Below the pieces are notes generated by a model. It saw only the letters and a list, made by a program, of their open reading frames with translations. It searched no databases and was not told where the DNA came from. Both the position numbers and the translations under genes were made by a program. From contig NC_013595.1 in NCBI RefSeq assembly GCF_000024865.1, positions 8,804,001 to 8,868,000 of the forward strand: a stretch of DNA of 64,000 nt, read 5' to 3'. Each line of letters begins with the position of its first letter. Position 1 is the stretch's first letter. Shown piece after piece: positions 1 to 8,586 of this stretch. The DNA is from Streptosporangium roseum DSM 43021. GTDB taxonomy: Bacteria; Actinomycetota; Actinomycetes; Streptosporangiales; Streptosporangiaceae.

Positions 1-3000
1 AGCTGGGCCATCTGCCGATCGGCCGCCTTGGCCCGCTTCTGCTGCTCCTCCCGGACGTAGGGCACCGGGTCGCCGTCCCCCGTGGGGACCGGTTCGTCCG
101 GGCCGTACTCGGCGATGAGCGTGCCGGACTCGACGCCGAACTCCTCCACCGCCCGCGCCTCCAGCTGCTCCAGGCGCATCCGCTGCTCGGTCCTGGCCAC
201 CTCGCTGCCGTGCGCCCGGTTGACCAGCTTGTCCAGCTCGCCGGAGAGCTCGCGGACCCGGAGCCGGACGGACTTGAGCGAGGCGTCGATCTGCCCGCGC
301 GCCTGCTCGGCCTCGTCGCGCTCGGCCGCGGCGCCCGCCAGTGAGGCCTCCAGCGCCCGCAGCGTCAGCTCGGTCCCCCGGACCACCGCCTGGGCGACCT
401 GCGCCTGCCTGCGCCGCCGCTCGCGCCGGTCGGCGGCCCTGGCGCGCTCCTCGCGCTCCCGCTCGGCCGCGCGCACCAGGCCGTCGGCCTTGCCCTCCAG
501 GCCCCTGACCCGCTCCTCGGCCGTCCGTACGGCGAGGCGGGCCTCCATCTCGGCCTGCCTGGCCACCGAGCAGACCTCGGCGAGCTCGTCGCGGATCTCG
601 GTGGTGGGCTCGGACTCCAGCCCCTCGCCCTCCTCCGCGGCGGCGAGCCGTTCCTCAAGCTCGGTCAGCCCGGCCGCGTCCCGGTCGCGCGCCTCCCGCG
701 CCGCCCGCACGCCCCCGGCCAGCCGCTCGCACTCCTCCCGGGCGGCCTCGGCCGCGGCTCCGAGCTGGGCGAGCCTCCGGGCCGCCGCGGCGACCCGCTG
801 GTCGGCGTCGCGCTGCCGGGTCCGGACCTGGTCCAGCGCGGCCTGCGCCGCGTTGACGCCCGCCTGCGCGGTCTGCACACCCGTCTGCGCCTCGGTCACC
901 CGCGCCTGGGCGGCCTCGACCGCGGACTGCGCCTCCCCCTCGGCCTCGGCGGCCTCCTCCATCGCCGTCGCGGCCTGTTCGGCGGCCACCCCGGCCGTGG
1001 CCAGGTCGGCGGCCGCCTCGTCCAGGGCGGCACGCATCTGGAGAGCCGAGGTGCCGCCGGCCGAACCTCCCCGGGCGGCGTAGGCGCCCAGAAGGTCACC
1101 GGAACGGGTGACGGCCCGCAGCTCCGGCCGCTGGTCGACCGCCTTCCTGGCGGTCGTCAGGTCGTCGACGACCAGCACGCCGGCCAGCAGGTGCGCGGCG
1201 GCGGCCCGCAGCTCCGCGGGGACGGTGACCAGGTCGATCGCCCATTCGGCACCGGCCACCGGCACAGCGGCCGCCGGGGTCTCCGCCCCGCCGGCGGCGA
1301 TGACCAGGGCGGCCTGGCCGCCGCCCTCGCTCCTGAGGAAGTCGATGGCGTCCGCCGCGCTCTGCAGGGACTCCACGGCGACGGCCTCGGCGGCCGCGCC
1401 CAGGACGGTGGCGACGGCCACCTCGGCGCCCGGCCGGACGGTCAGCATGGTGGCCACCGGGCCGAGCACCCCGGCCAGGTCGGCGGCGAGCAGCGCCGCG
1501 CCGCCGTCCGCGCCCCTGGCCAGGCTCAGCTCCAGCGCCTCGAACCTGGCCCCCAGCGCGGCGACCTGGCGCTGCGCCTCCTGGTCGGCCTTGCGCGCCG
1601 CACCGAGGGCCGCCTTGGCCGCGCCGAGGCCCGCGTTCGGGCCCGCGACGGCCGCCTTGGCCTCCTCCACCACGGCCCTGGCCGCCTCGACGGCCTGCCT
1701 GGCCTGGTCGACGACCTCCAGGGCGATCTCCAGCTCCTCGGCGAGGGCGGGATCGGCGGCCGGGTCGGCCTGCTCCTGGCTGTCGTGCTCGGCCTGGGCG
1801 CGCTCGGCGCGCTGCTCGGCCTCCTCCAGGGAGCGCGCCAGCCTGCCGATCTCCTCCTCGGCCGCTCCGGCCCGGCTGCGCACGGCGCCGACCTGGCCCC
1901 GGAGCCTGGCCAGCCCCTCACGCCTGTCGGCGGCGGCCCTGGCCTGGGCGGCCAGCCGCCGCTCCTCGGCCGCGAGGGCGTTCTCGGTCTCGGTGCGCTG
2001 GGCCACGGCCCTGGCGAGCGACTCCTGCTCGTCGGCGAGCAGCTCGGCGAGGACCCGCTCCTGCTCCCGGACCTCCTCGGCCTCGCGCTCGAAGTCCTCC
2101 GGGTCGCGCCCACGCCGCTCCACGGCGGGGTCGGTGGCGTTGCGGTGCCGCTCGGCGGCCAGCCCGGCCAGGCCCCTGAGCCGCTCGCGGAGCGAGGAGA
2201 GCCGGAAGTAGGTCTCCTGAGCGGTGGCCAGGCGCGGCTGGGCCTCGGCCTCCGCGGCCTCCAGCTCGGCCTCCGCGACCTGCCCCTGCTCCAGCTCGGT
2301 CTCCACCACCGTACGGCGGGCCAGGACGGCGGCCTCGTCGGCGGTCTCCCGTTCCAGGGTGGTCCGCAGGGTGAGCACGTCGTCGGCGAGCAGGCGGAGC
2401 CGGGCGTCGCGGAGGTCGGCCTGGATGACGGCGGCCTTGCGGGCGATCTCGGCCTGGCGGCCCAGCGGCTTGAGCTGGCGGCGCAGCTCGGTGGCGAGGT
2501 CCTGGACGCGGGTCAGGTTGGCCTGCATCGCGTCGAGCTTCCGCAGCGCCTTCTCCTTGCGCTTGCGGTGCTTCAGGACGCCGGCGGCCTCCTCGATGAA
2601 CGCCCGGCGGTCCTCGGGCCCGGCGTGCAGCACCTGGTCGAGCTGGCCCTGCCCGACGATGACGTGCATCTCGCGGCCGATGCCGGAGTCGGACAGCAGC
2701 TCCTGGATGTCGAGCAGCCGGCAGGTGTCGCCGTTGATGGCGTATTCGCTCTGCCCCGCCCGGAACATCAGGCGGCTGATCGTGACCTCGGTGTAGTCGA
2801 TCGGCAGCGCGCCGTCGCTGTTGTCGATGGTGAGCGTGACTTCGGCACGGCCCAGCGGGGCCCGCGAGGAGGTCCCGGCGAAGATGACGTCCTCCATCTT
2901 GCCGCCGCGCAGCGACTTCGCGCTGTGCTCGCCCATGACCCACGCCAGTGCGTCGACGACGTTGGACTTGCCCGACCCGTTGGGACCGACGACCGCGGTG

Positions 3001-3077
3001 ATGCCCGGCTCGAAGCGGAGGGTGGTGGCCGAGGCGAAGGATTTGAAACCGCGCAGGGTGAGAGTCTTCAGATACAC
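1..3077 (-). CDS. smc: Chromosome segregation protein SMC (3' end outside window)
   Basis: About 1025 residues of the SMC ATPase are visible; the C-terminal ABC signature and Walker B part lies beyond the left edge. SMC forms a homodimeric ring with ScpA/ScpB that compacts and segregates the nucleoid. The GTG start at 3077 gives VYLKTLTLRGFKSFA and then the Walker A GPNGSGKSN at residues 31-39. A long Ala/Glu/Arg-rich coiled coil follows, interrupted at about residues 520-660 by a hinge-like Gly-rich segment (GVLGPVATML near residue 534), then the returning coiled coil. The family is about 1190 residues, so roughly 165 are missing. The acylphosphatase-mutM-rnc genes lie upstream, as in Streptomyces. 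The start matches the usual SMC N-terminus. Confidence 0.96.
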   Translation of the reverse strand, partial: MYLKTLTLRGFKSFASATTLRFEPGITAVVGPNGSGKSNVVDALAWVMGEHSAKSLRGGKMEDVIFAGTSSRAPLGRAEVTLTIDNSDGALPIDYTEVTISRLMFRAGQSEYAINGDTCRLLDIQELLSDSGIGREMHVIVGQGQLDQVLHAGPEDRRAFIEEAAGVLKHRKRKEKALRKLDAMQANLTRVQDLATELRRQLKPLGRQAEIARKAAVIQADLRDARLRLLADDVLTLRTTLERETADEAAVLARRTVVETELEQGQVAEAELEAAEAEAQPRLATAQETYFRLSSLRERLRGLAGLAAERHRNATDPAVERRGRDPEDFEREAEEVREQERVLAELLADEQESLARAVAQRTETENALAAEERRLAAQARAAADRREGLARLRGQVGAVRSRAGAAEEEIGRLARSLEEAEQRAERAQAEHDSQEQADPAADPALAEELEIALEVVDQARQAVEAARAVVEEAKAAVAGPNAGLGAAKAALGAARKADQEAQRQVAALGARFEALELSLARGADGGAALLAADLAGVLGPVATMLTVRPGAEVAVATVLGAAAEAVAVESLQSAADAIDFLRSEGGGQAALVIAAGGAETPAAAVPVAGAEWAIDLVTVPAELRAAAAHLLAGVLVVDDLTTARKAVDQRPELRAVTRSGDLLGAYAARGGSAGGTSALQMRAALDEAAADLATAGVAAEQAATAMEEAAEAEGEAQSAVEAAQARVTEAQTGVQTAQAGVNAAQAALDQVRTRQRDADQRVAAAARRLAQLGAAAEAAREECERLAGGVRAAREARDRDAAGLTELEERLAAAEEGEGLESEPTTEIRDELAEVCSVARQAEMEARLAVRTAEERVRGLEGKADGLVRAAEREREERARAADRRERRRRQAQVAQAVVRGTELTLRALEASLAGAAAERDEAEQARGQIDASLKSVRLRVRELSGELDKLVNRAHGSEVARTEQRMRLEQLEARAVEEFGVESGTLIAEYGPDEPVPTGDGDPVPYVREEQQKRAKAADRQMAQ

Positions 3078-3524
3078 GCAGAAACCCCCACTCCCCGGTG
3101 CGCCCCATGGACCGTGGCGCCGCGCGTCACGGCTCGGGTGCCGGCGACCGGTGTCTTCCCTCGTCGCCCAGTCGGCCCGCCCCGCGTGGGAAGACTACCG
3201 TTCTTCACTCACGCTCGCCCGCACACCGCGGGCATCAGCCGTGGGGAGTGCGCGAGTGCGGCCCGGGCATCCGGCGGATCGGGTTGCCGGGCCGGTGGAC
3301 ACCCCGGTCTGGCCGGGCTGCGGCGAACGGGACATCCGGGCTCCGCGGACGGAGACGATACTGAAAGGCCTGAAGGCGCCGGGTGACCCGGCCGAGGGGG
3401 GCGTCTCCGGCGGATGCCTGAACACGGCCTGCCGCCGCCGGGTGACACCGGAGCAGCCGGCCTTCTTCTCGCGCCACCTGTTGACGCCGTCCGCGACGGC
3501 TGTCCGTAACGCCGGATATGACAA
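3078..3524. other. Gene-free stretch upstream of smc
   Basis: About 450 bp between the smc start and the terminator-like hairpin. Open frames here show no recognisable motif and no actinobacterial coding character. It must hold the smc promoter unless smc is read from further upstream; I see no clear -35/-10 pair. Confidence 0.5.
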
Positions 3525-3547
3525 GGGACGCCCCGAAGAGGCGTCCC
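3525..3547 (-). terminator. Hairpin terminator after the small coiled-coil gene
   Basis: Perfect 8-bp stem GGGACGCC/GGCGTCCC with a 7-nt loop, 25 bp past the stop of the 64-residue gene. On the minus strand it is followed by CTTGT, so the T-tract is weak, as is common in high-GC actinobacteria. Confidence 0.6.
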
Positions 3548-3571
3548 TGGACGGTGTGTTCGTCCCGGCCC

Positions 3572-3766
3572 CTAGGTGAGGGCCGGCTCACGATCCTGCA
3601 GGCGGGTGAACGCCTCATCACGGGTGCTGGCCGCGAGTTCGTCGTTCTGGGCCTGGAGCCGGGTGAGCTCTGCCTCGAGATCACGGATACGCTGCTGGAG
3701 ACGGCGCATTTCCGAGACCATTCGAGGGTCAGGACCGCCGACGTGGCCGAGTAGAGCCTTCGCCAT
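3572..3766 (-). CDS. Small conserved coiled-coil protein (64 aa)
   Basis: Begins MAKALLGHVGGPDPRM and continues as a heptad-rich helix (MRRLQQRIRDLEAELTRLQ), ending EPALT. Similar short proteins occur beside smc/acyP in other actinobacteria as I recall; the function is unknown. The chosen ATG (3766) has GGAGG 12 nt upstream. An ORF extension to 3856 is possible but low in quality (RTTRTPPAARSART). The gene has its own terminator-like hairpin downstream, and an AT-rich stretch at 3920-3945 could hold its promoter. Cytoplasmic; the coiled coil suggests oligomerisation or partner binding (inference). Confidence 0.75.
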   Translation of the reverse strand: MAKALLGHVGGPDPRMVSEMRRLQQRIRDLEAELTRLQAQNDELAASTRDEAFTRLQDREPALT

Positions 3767-3954
3767 GGTTAAGGGTCCTCCACGCTGAGTGACCAGACTG
3801 GTTCGCGCACTTCTTGCCGCGGGAGGGGTGCGCGTGGTTCTTATCAAGAGTCGCACTGGTGAGGGAGACGGTCAAGTTGAACGCTCCGCTCGGATGCACC
3901 TGTGGGCACTCCCAACGGTAAAATATACCTCATTTTAGGGGGTTAAAGGAACGG

Positions 3955-4230
3955 CTAACGCTCCACAAAACCAGCCGATCCCCCCTTGGCCTCGCTCCAG
4001 CGCTCCACGACCCCGTCGACACGGCCCGGCGCGTCACCGCCGCGGAGCAGTTCCAGCAGGCTGGCGCAGGCCTCCCGCGAGCCCTCCGCCACGATCTCCA
4101 CCCGCCCGTCGGGAGTGTTCCTCGCCCAGCCCACCAGGCCGAGCTCCAGCGCCCGCGCCCGTGTCCACCAGCGGAAACCCACGCCCTGCACGCGACCTCT
4201 GGCCCAGGCGGTCAACCGGACCGCCGTCAT
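3955..4230 (-). CDS. acyP: Acylphosphatase (91 aa)
   Basis: Hydrolyses the carboxyl-phosphate bond of acyl phosphates. The sequence shows the family signature around residues 9-19, GRVQGVGFRWW, with the phosphate-binding loop and catalytic Arg, and the catalytic Asn in WARNTPDGRVEI. Length is typical (about 90 aa). Its ATG (4230-4228) overlaps the mutM TGA stop in an ATGA junction, so translation is probably coupled to mutM. A longer ORF upstream exists only because it reads antisense-like into mutM in another frame; the MTAVRLTAWARG start fits the family. The mutM-acyP-smc order is conserved in actinobacteria. Confidence 0.95.
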   Translation of the reverse strand: MTAVRLTAWARGRVQGVGFRWWTRARALELGLVGWARNTPDGRVEIVAEGSREACASLLELLRGGDAPGRVDGVVERWSEAKGGSAGFVER

Positions 4231-5093
4231 GCCCCGGCCCTTCTCGGGCGGGGCTGGCAGCGGGGGCAGCTGTAGGAGGAACGGTTCATGAACGACTCCC
4301 TGATGATCGGGGCGCCGCACCTCGGACAGGGTTCGTCCCGCCTGCCGTACACGGCGAGCGACCGGTCGAAGTAACCGCTCTCGCCGTTGACATTCACGTA
4401 GAGACTGTCGAAGGATGTGCCGCCCTCGGACAGCGCCGCGGCCATCACCTCGCGGGCGGCGCCCAGCAGCTCGGCGATCTTCGGGCGGGTCAGCGCCCCC
4501 GTGGGCCGGGCCCCGTGCAGCCGGGCCCGCCAGAGCGCCTCGTCGGCGTAGATGTTGCCGACGCCGCTGATCAGCGACTGGTCCAGGAGCGCCCGCTTGA
4601 CCTCGGTCTGCCTGGCACGCAGGCGGCGGCCGAACAGGTCCTCGTCGAAGTGCTCCTCGAACGGGTCTGCCGCGATGTGCGTGATCGGCTCCGGCACGGG
4701 CCGGCCGCCTGAGTGGGCCATCGCGGTCACCAGCACGTGGCCGAAGGTCCGCTGGTCGACGAAGCGCAGGTCAGGGCCGCCGTCGGTGAAGCCGATCCGG
4801 ACGCGGAGATGCCTCTCCGGGGCCGAGCCGGGCTCCACCACCAGCAGCTGCCCGCTCATCCCCAGATGCGCCAGGATCGCGTCGGAGCCGTCGAGGGGCA
4901 GCCAGAGGTATTTGCCCCGCCGCTCGGCGGAGCCGATCGTGCGGCCCTTCAGGCGGGAGGAGAACTCCTCCGCGCCGGGGACGTGCCGCCGGATCGCCCG
5001 CGGGTGCAGCACCTCGGCGTGGGCGATGACCCGCCCGGACACCCAGCGCTCCAGGCCACGCCGTACGACCTCGACCTCGGGCAACTCGGGCAT
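4227..5093 (-). CDS. mutM: Formamidopyrimidine-DNA glycosylase MutM/Fpg (288 aa)
   Basis: Bifunctional base-excision-repair enzyme removing 8-oxoguanine and FapyG and cleaving abasic sites. The N-terminus MPELPEVEVVRRGL gives the nucleophile Pro2 and Glu3; the conserved Lys lies in GKYLWLPL. The H2TH region contains DQSLISGVGNIYADEALW, and the C-terminal zinc finger has Cys256, 259, 276 and 279 (CPRC..CPRC). The full-length family is about 270-290 aa. The ATG at 5093 is the only start giving Pro2. It lies 19 bp after rnc and overlaps acyP, so rnc-mutM-acyP look like one transcript. Confidence 0.97.
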   Translation of the reverse strand: MPELPEVEVVRRGLERWVSGRVIAHAEVLHPRAIRRHVPGAEEFSSRLKGRTIGSAERRGKYLWLPLDGSDAILAHLGMSGQLLVVEPGSAPERHLRVRIGFTDGGPDLRFVDQRTFGHVLVTAMAHSGGRPVPEPITHIAADPFEEHFDEDLFGRRLRARQTEVKRALLDQSLISGVGNIYADEALWRARLHGARPTGALTRPKIAELLGAAREVMAAALSEGGTSFDSLYVNVNGESGYFDRSLAVYGRRDEPCPRCGAPIIRESFMNRSSYSCPRCQPRPRRAGA

Positions 5094-5112
5094 GGGCCCC
5101 TCCTCGAACGGG

Positions 5113-5838
5113 TCAGCTGGCTTCGCGCTTGTCCCGGTCCTGGCGGATCCGGTTCCAGGCCGCCTCGGCGGCCTGCTGCTCGGCCTCTTTCTTCGAACGG
5201 CCGGACCCGGAGCCGTACTCCTCACCGCCGAGAAGGACGACGGCGGTGAAGGACTTGGCGTGGTCGGGTCCGCTCTCCTCGACGTGGTATTCGGGCACGC
5301 CGAGCGCCTCGGACGCGGTGAGCTCCTGGAGCGAGGTCTTCCAGTCGAGCCCGGCGCCCAGCGAGGCCGAACGGGTGATGAGGGGGTCGAAGAGCAGGTG
5401 GACGACCCGGAACGCCTCGTCCAGGCCCCTGTTGACGTAGACCGAGCCGATGAGCGCCTCAAGGGTGTCGGCGAGGATCGAGGACTTGTCGCGTCCCCCG
5501 GTCCCCTCCTCCCCCCGGCCGAGCCGCAGGAAGCGGCCCAGGCCCAGCGTGCGGGCCACGTCGGCGAGGGCGCGCATGTTGACCACCGCGGCCCTGAGCT
5601 TGGCCAGCTGCCCCTCGGGCAGGTCGGGGTGGTTGCGGTAGAGGGTGTCGGTGACCACCAGCCCCAGCACCGAGTCGCCGAGGAACTCCAGGCGCTCGTT
5701 GGTGGGCAGGCCGCCGTTCTCGTAGGCGTAGGAGCGGTGGGTCATCGCCCGCTCCAGGATCGCGACGTCCAGCCGCACCGAAAGGACGCGCTCCAGCTCG
5801 TCCCTGACGAACTCGACGGCCACCGGTTTAACGCTCAT
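5113..5838 (-). CDS. rnc: Ribonuclease III (241 aa)
   Basis: Double-strand-specific endoribonuclease for rRNA maturation and mRNA turnover. The RNase III signature NERLEFLGDSVLG is at residues 47-59 with the metal-binding Glu/Asp, a second acidic cluster is in DTLEALIGS, and a C-terminal dsRNA-binding domain ends with GSGRSKKEAEQQAAEAAW. I take the ATG at 5838 (MSVKPVAVEF), which has GAGGAG about 11 nt upstream; an in-frame ATG at 5868 would add ten residues but has no clear ribosome-binding site. It lies downstream of rpmF, the usual actinobacterial neighbour. Confidence 0.95.
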   Translation of the reverse strand: MSVKPVAVEFVRDELERVLSVRLDVAILERAMTHRSYAYENGGLPTNERLEFLGDSVLGLVVTDTLYRNHPDLPEGQLAKLRAAVVNMRALADVARTLGLGRFLRLGRGEEGTGGRDKSSILADTLEALIGSVYVNRGLDEAFRVVHLLFDPLITRSASLGAGLDWKTSLQELTASEALGVPEYHVEESGPDHAKSFTAVVLLGGEEYGSGSGRSKKEAEQQAAEAAWNRIRQDRDKREAS

Positions 5839-6056
5839 ACCCACGTCTTCTCCTCGCACGGTTCTCATCGAATGCGCGATGGCGAAGGGGAGAACGAGAA
5901 TTGCCCGAAGACGTGGTGGGCGCCGGGAGGGTACGCGTTACCGCGAACCCCGGCGTCCACCACAGCCGCGGGCGGACCGCCATCGCATTGTGGTGCAGAC
6001 GGTGACGCCGACCGGGACCAGAAGGACCCGGCCGGCATCCGTCAGTCAGAATGCGA

Positions 6057-6236
6057 TCAGGCGGAGGGCTCGATCACCTGACGGCGGTTGTAAGTGCCGC
6101 AGGTCGGGCACGCCACGTGCGGACGCTTCGGCGAGCGGCACTGGGGGCAGCTCACGAGCGAAACCGCGGCGGCCTTCCACTGCGACCTGCGGGAGCGAGT
6201 GTTGCTCCGCGACATCTTGCGCTTGGGGACAGCCAC
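6057..6236 (-). CDS. rpmF: 50S ribosomal protein L32 (59 aa, zinc-binding form)
   Basis: Large-subunit protein beginning VAVPKRKMSRSNTR, typical of L32, from a GTG start. It has four cysteines, C30-x2-C33 and C43-x2-C46, so it is the zinc-containing C+ form. The GTG lies 1 nt after the stop of the DUF177 gene, a near-overlap implying coupled translation. The DUF177-rpmF pair is almost universal in bacteria. Length is normal. Confidence 0.97.
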   Translation of the reverse strand: MAVPKRKMSRSNTRSRRSQWKAAAVSLVSCPQCRSPKRPHVACPTCGTYNRRQVIEPSA

Positions 6237-6237
6237 G

Positions 6238-6810
6238 TCAGCTCTCCTGATCGTTGTTATGTTCCGGAATCAGACCTTGCAATTTGGCCCAGCGGGCATC
6301 GATCACCTCGTGCTTGTGATCAGGCTCGGCATCCGCGAGCCTGATCCCGCATTCCACGCAGAGCCCCGTGCAGTCTTCACTGCAGACCGGGCTCAGCGGC
6401 AGTGTGAGAACCACCGCGTCGCGGAACGTGGGCTCGAGATCGAGCAGTTCACCGTCGAGGATCGAGTCACCCTCGGCAGCATCCTCTGCCGAGTAGAAGA
6501 ACAGCTCCTGGAAGCCCACCTCGGTTTCCGAGATGACCGGTTCCAGACACCGTGCGCACTCCCCCCGCAGCGGGGTTCGCGCCGTGCCCGTGACGAGCAC
6601 ACCTTCCATGACCGCCTCGAGCCGGATCTCCAGCTCGACATCGGTGCCCCTGGGGACACCGATCATGTCAACGCCGATCTCCGCCGGTGCCGGGAGAGTG
6701 CGGGTGATCTGGAGCATCGAACCCGGTCGCCTGCCCAGATCATGGGTGGAGATTACCCAGGGGGCTCGGGGATCGAGGCTGCGCAGAGTCATTCCGCTCT
6801 CATCAGGCAT
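6238..6810 (-). CDS. DUF177/YceD family protein (190 aa)
   Basis: Member of the YceD/DUF177 family, nearly always next to rpmF and implicated in 23S rRNA/ribosome accumulation in bacteria and chloroplasts. Visible features are a conserved CARCL motif mid-protein, then CSEDCTGLCVECG, a cysteine-rich cluster that may bind metal, and an acidic C-terminus. The ORF opens at 6810 (MPDESGMTLRS); an internal ATG at 6792 (MTLRSLDPRAPW) aligns better with relatives I remember and has a weak GAG-rich site, so the true start is uncertain. It is directly followed by rpmF with a 1-nt gap. Confidence 0.9.
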   Translation of the reverse strand: MPDESGMTLRSLDPRAPWVISTHDLGRRPGSMLQITRTLPAPAEIGVDMIGVPRGTDVELEIRLEAVMEGVLVTGTARTPLRGECARCLEPVISETEVGFQELFFYSAEDAAEGDSILDGELLDLEPTFRDAVVLTLPLSPVCSEDCTGLCVECGIRLADAEPDHKHEVIDARWAKLQGLIPEHNNDQES

Positions 6811-6858
6811 GGCGAATCACCGCCGTTGTGCAAGGCCAAAACAAGAGAATACCAGCAG

Positions 6859-7335
6859 CTAGCCCCTGAGCCGTTCGACCAGGAGCTCCTGCACGAGGTC
6901 GGGGACCAGCCCGGCCACGCTCCCGCCGTACCGGACGATCTCCTTGATACGGCTGGACGACAGGAACGACACCTCCGGCCCGGTCGCCATGAACAGCGTC
7001 TCGACGCCGGACATCCGGTAGTTGAGCTGGGCCTGTTGGAGCTCGTAGTCGAAGTCACTGACAGCGCGCAGACCCTTCACGATGGCGGGGATCTCCTGCT
7101 GCTTGCAGTAGTCCACCAGCAGACCGTGGAACTTGTCCACGCGGACGTTGCCGTACTCCTTGGTCACGGTCTGGAGCATCTCGATGCGTTCCTCGACCGT
7201 GAACAGGCTCTTCTTCTCGATGTTGATCAGGACGGCTACGACAACCTCGTCGTACTGCCGGGAAGCCCGGCCGATGATGTCCAGATGACCGTTGGTAACG
7301 GGATCGAAAGACCCCGGGCAGACAACGCGACGCAA
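6859..7335 (-). CDS. coaD: Phosphopantetheine adenylyltransferase CoaD (158 aa)
   Basis: Fourth step of CoA synthesis: 4'-phosphopantetheine + ATP to dephospho-CoA. The nucleotidyltransferase motif GSFDPVTNGH is at residues 8-17, followed by KGLRAVSDFDYE for the substrate pocket and the C-terminal motif SFLSSSRIKEIV (ISSSxxR type). Length matches the family (about 160 aa). It follows rsmD by 15 bp on the same strand, a classic rsmD-coaD pair, and precedes DUF177-rpmF. Confidence 0.97.
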   Translation of the reverse strand: MRRVVCPGSFDPVTNGHLDIIGRASRQYDEVVVAVLINIEKKSLFTVEERIEMLQTVTKEYGNVRVDKFHGLLVDYCKQQEIPAIVKGLRAVSDFDYELQQAQLNYRMSGVETLFMATGPEVSFLSSSRIKEIVRYGGSVAGLVPDLVQELLVERLRG

Positions 7336-7350
7336 GGTGTACCCCCTGCT

Positions 7351-7920
7351 CTATGGATTCCCGGCGGCGCGACCGTACCAAACGGACGCTTCGCCGTAAC
7401 GACGGACCCTCTCCTCCTCGTATCCGGTGGGCCACACCAGGTCCTTCCCCCGGCTCTCCCGTTCCACCGCGACCAGCGCGTCCTCCGCCAGCCAGCCGTG
7501 GTCCCGCAGCTGCCCGAGCACGGCGTCCACCGCCTCGTCGGTCACCGCGTAGGGCGGATCGGCGAACACGAGGTCGTACGGCTCCTCGGTGCCCCGCTCC
7601 AGCACCCGCTCGACCCGGTCGGCGGCGAGCAGGGCCCCCGGCAGCCCGAGGGTCGCGATGTTCGCCCTGATCGTCCGCGCCGCCTTGGCGTCGGACTCCA
7701 CGAGCAGCGCGTGGACCGCCCCCCGCGACAGCGCCTCCAGCCCGACCGCGCCGGATCCGGCGTAGAGGTCCAGCACTCTCGCCCCGTCCAGCGAGCCGAG
7801 CAGCGACCCCACGGTGGAGAAGATCCCCTCCCTGGCCCGGTCGCTCGTGGGGCGGGTCCCCCGCCCCGGCGGCACGGCCAGCCGCCGCCCTCCTGCGCTT
7901 CCCGCGATGACTCGACTCAC
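7351..7920 (-). CDS. rsmD: 16S rRNA (guanine966-N2)-methyltransferase RsmD (189 aa)
   Basis: SAM-dependent methyltransferase acting on m2G966 of 16S rRNA. The sequence has the N-terminal IAGSAGGRRL, the SAM-binding VLDLYAGSGAVGLEALSRGA at about residues 49-68 and the catalytic DPPY at 121-124. Length is typical. It forms an rsmD-coaD unit. The 666-bp gene-free region upstream must carry its promoter. Confidence 0.96.
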   Translation of the reverse strand: MSRVIAGSAGGRRLAVPPGRGTRPTSDRAREGIFSTVGSLLGSLDGARVLDLYAGSGAVGLEALSRGAVHALLVESDAKAARTIRANIATLGLPGALLAADRVERVLERGTEEPYDLVFADPPYAVTDEAVDAVLGQLRDHGWLAEDALVAVERESRGKDLVWPTGYEEERVRRYGEASVWYGRAAGNP

Positions 7921-8586
7921 CGGCCCATTGTCTCAGTGCCGGTCGAGACGTCCGCCTGTGCGCCGATACCTGCGCACCGGCACCCGCGCCGATCAGAACA
8001 CCGGCCCGGCCGCCGACCGGGGCGCCGGTCGGGGCGCCGGGCCGGATGCCGGTGGGGTGCCGGTCGGACGCCGATGGGGTGCCGGTGGGGTGCCGGTGGG
8101 GTGCCGGTCGGACACCGGGCCGGACACCGATGGGGTGCCGGTCGGACACCGGGCCGGGCAGCCCCGGACCGATGTCATCCCTCGTCCCACAATCACCGTC
8201 ATCGGCACGCCCCAGCAGCCCGGCGTGTCGCGGCGGATCGCATAACCGCAGGTCAAAAGGGTCTGGGGAGGTGATCTAGGTCAAGAGTGGGCAAGGAGTG
8301 GCGACGAAAGCGCAAGGGTCGTTCCGCCCGGTCCCGGCGCCTTGCATGATGAGTCCTGCGGCCTTCAAGTGACCCAGGGGGAGGCCGACCGGCGTGATCG
8401 TGAGCCCTTCCGCACGCCGGTGCTCTCGGCACCTGACCCGAGAGTGGGCCCAGGCGGGGACGGCATTCGGGGGGAGGCCGTCCCCGCAGTTGGGCGTTCA
8501 CCGCCCGGCCGCGGCCCCCGCACCTCCAGAGGCGACTCGTGGGAAAACGCGTGCGCGTTCACCGCCCGGCCGCCCTCCCGGACCTC
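7921..8586. other. Gene-free stretch between rsmD and recG
   Basis: About 660 bp with no credible gene. It holds the G-rich short repeats at 8040-8160, an AT-richer patch at 8250-8295 that could be a promoter, and a direct repeat of GCGTTCACCGCCCGGCCG near 8490 and 8555. Short frames here are Pro/Arg/Gly-rich and look non-coding. Confidence 0.5.
8040..8160. repeat. G-rich short tandem/dispersed repeats
   Basis: GGGGTGCCGGT occurs five times. Three copies are in tight 10-bp register (about 8076-8105), alternating with CGGACACCG blocks; a longer unit including GGTCGGACACCGGGCCGG appears twice (about 8104 and 8138). Four-G runs on the plus strand at regular spacing could form G-quadruplexes (inference). 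It is a minisatellite, not a coding repeat. Confidence 0.65.

Noticed and set aside
82..3108. Several long Arg/Ser/Ala-rich open frames on both strands across 0-3 kb.
   Set aside because: Shadows of the smc gene in a GC-rich genome; the minus frame with Walker A and hinge is the real one.
3098..3524. Frames in the smc upstream gap.
   Set aside because: Short, no ribosome-binding site, Arg/Pro-rich antisense composition.
7993..8256. 87-residue minus-strand frame in the G-rich repeat (GTPSVSG-like repeats).
   Set aside because: It merely translates the minisatellite; no start signal or family resemblance.
6094..8274. 726-residue plus-strand frame spanning rpmF to rsmD.
   Set aside because: Opposite strand to four well-supported genes; composition is antisense-like.
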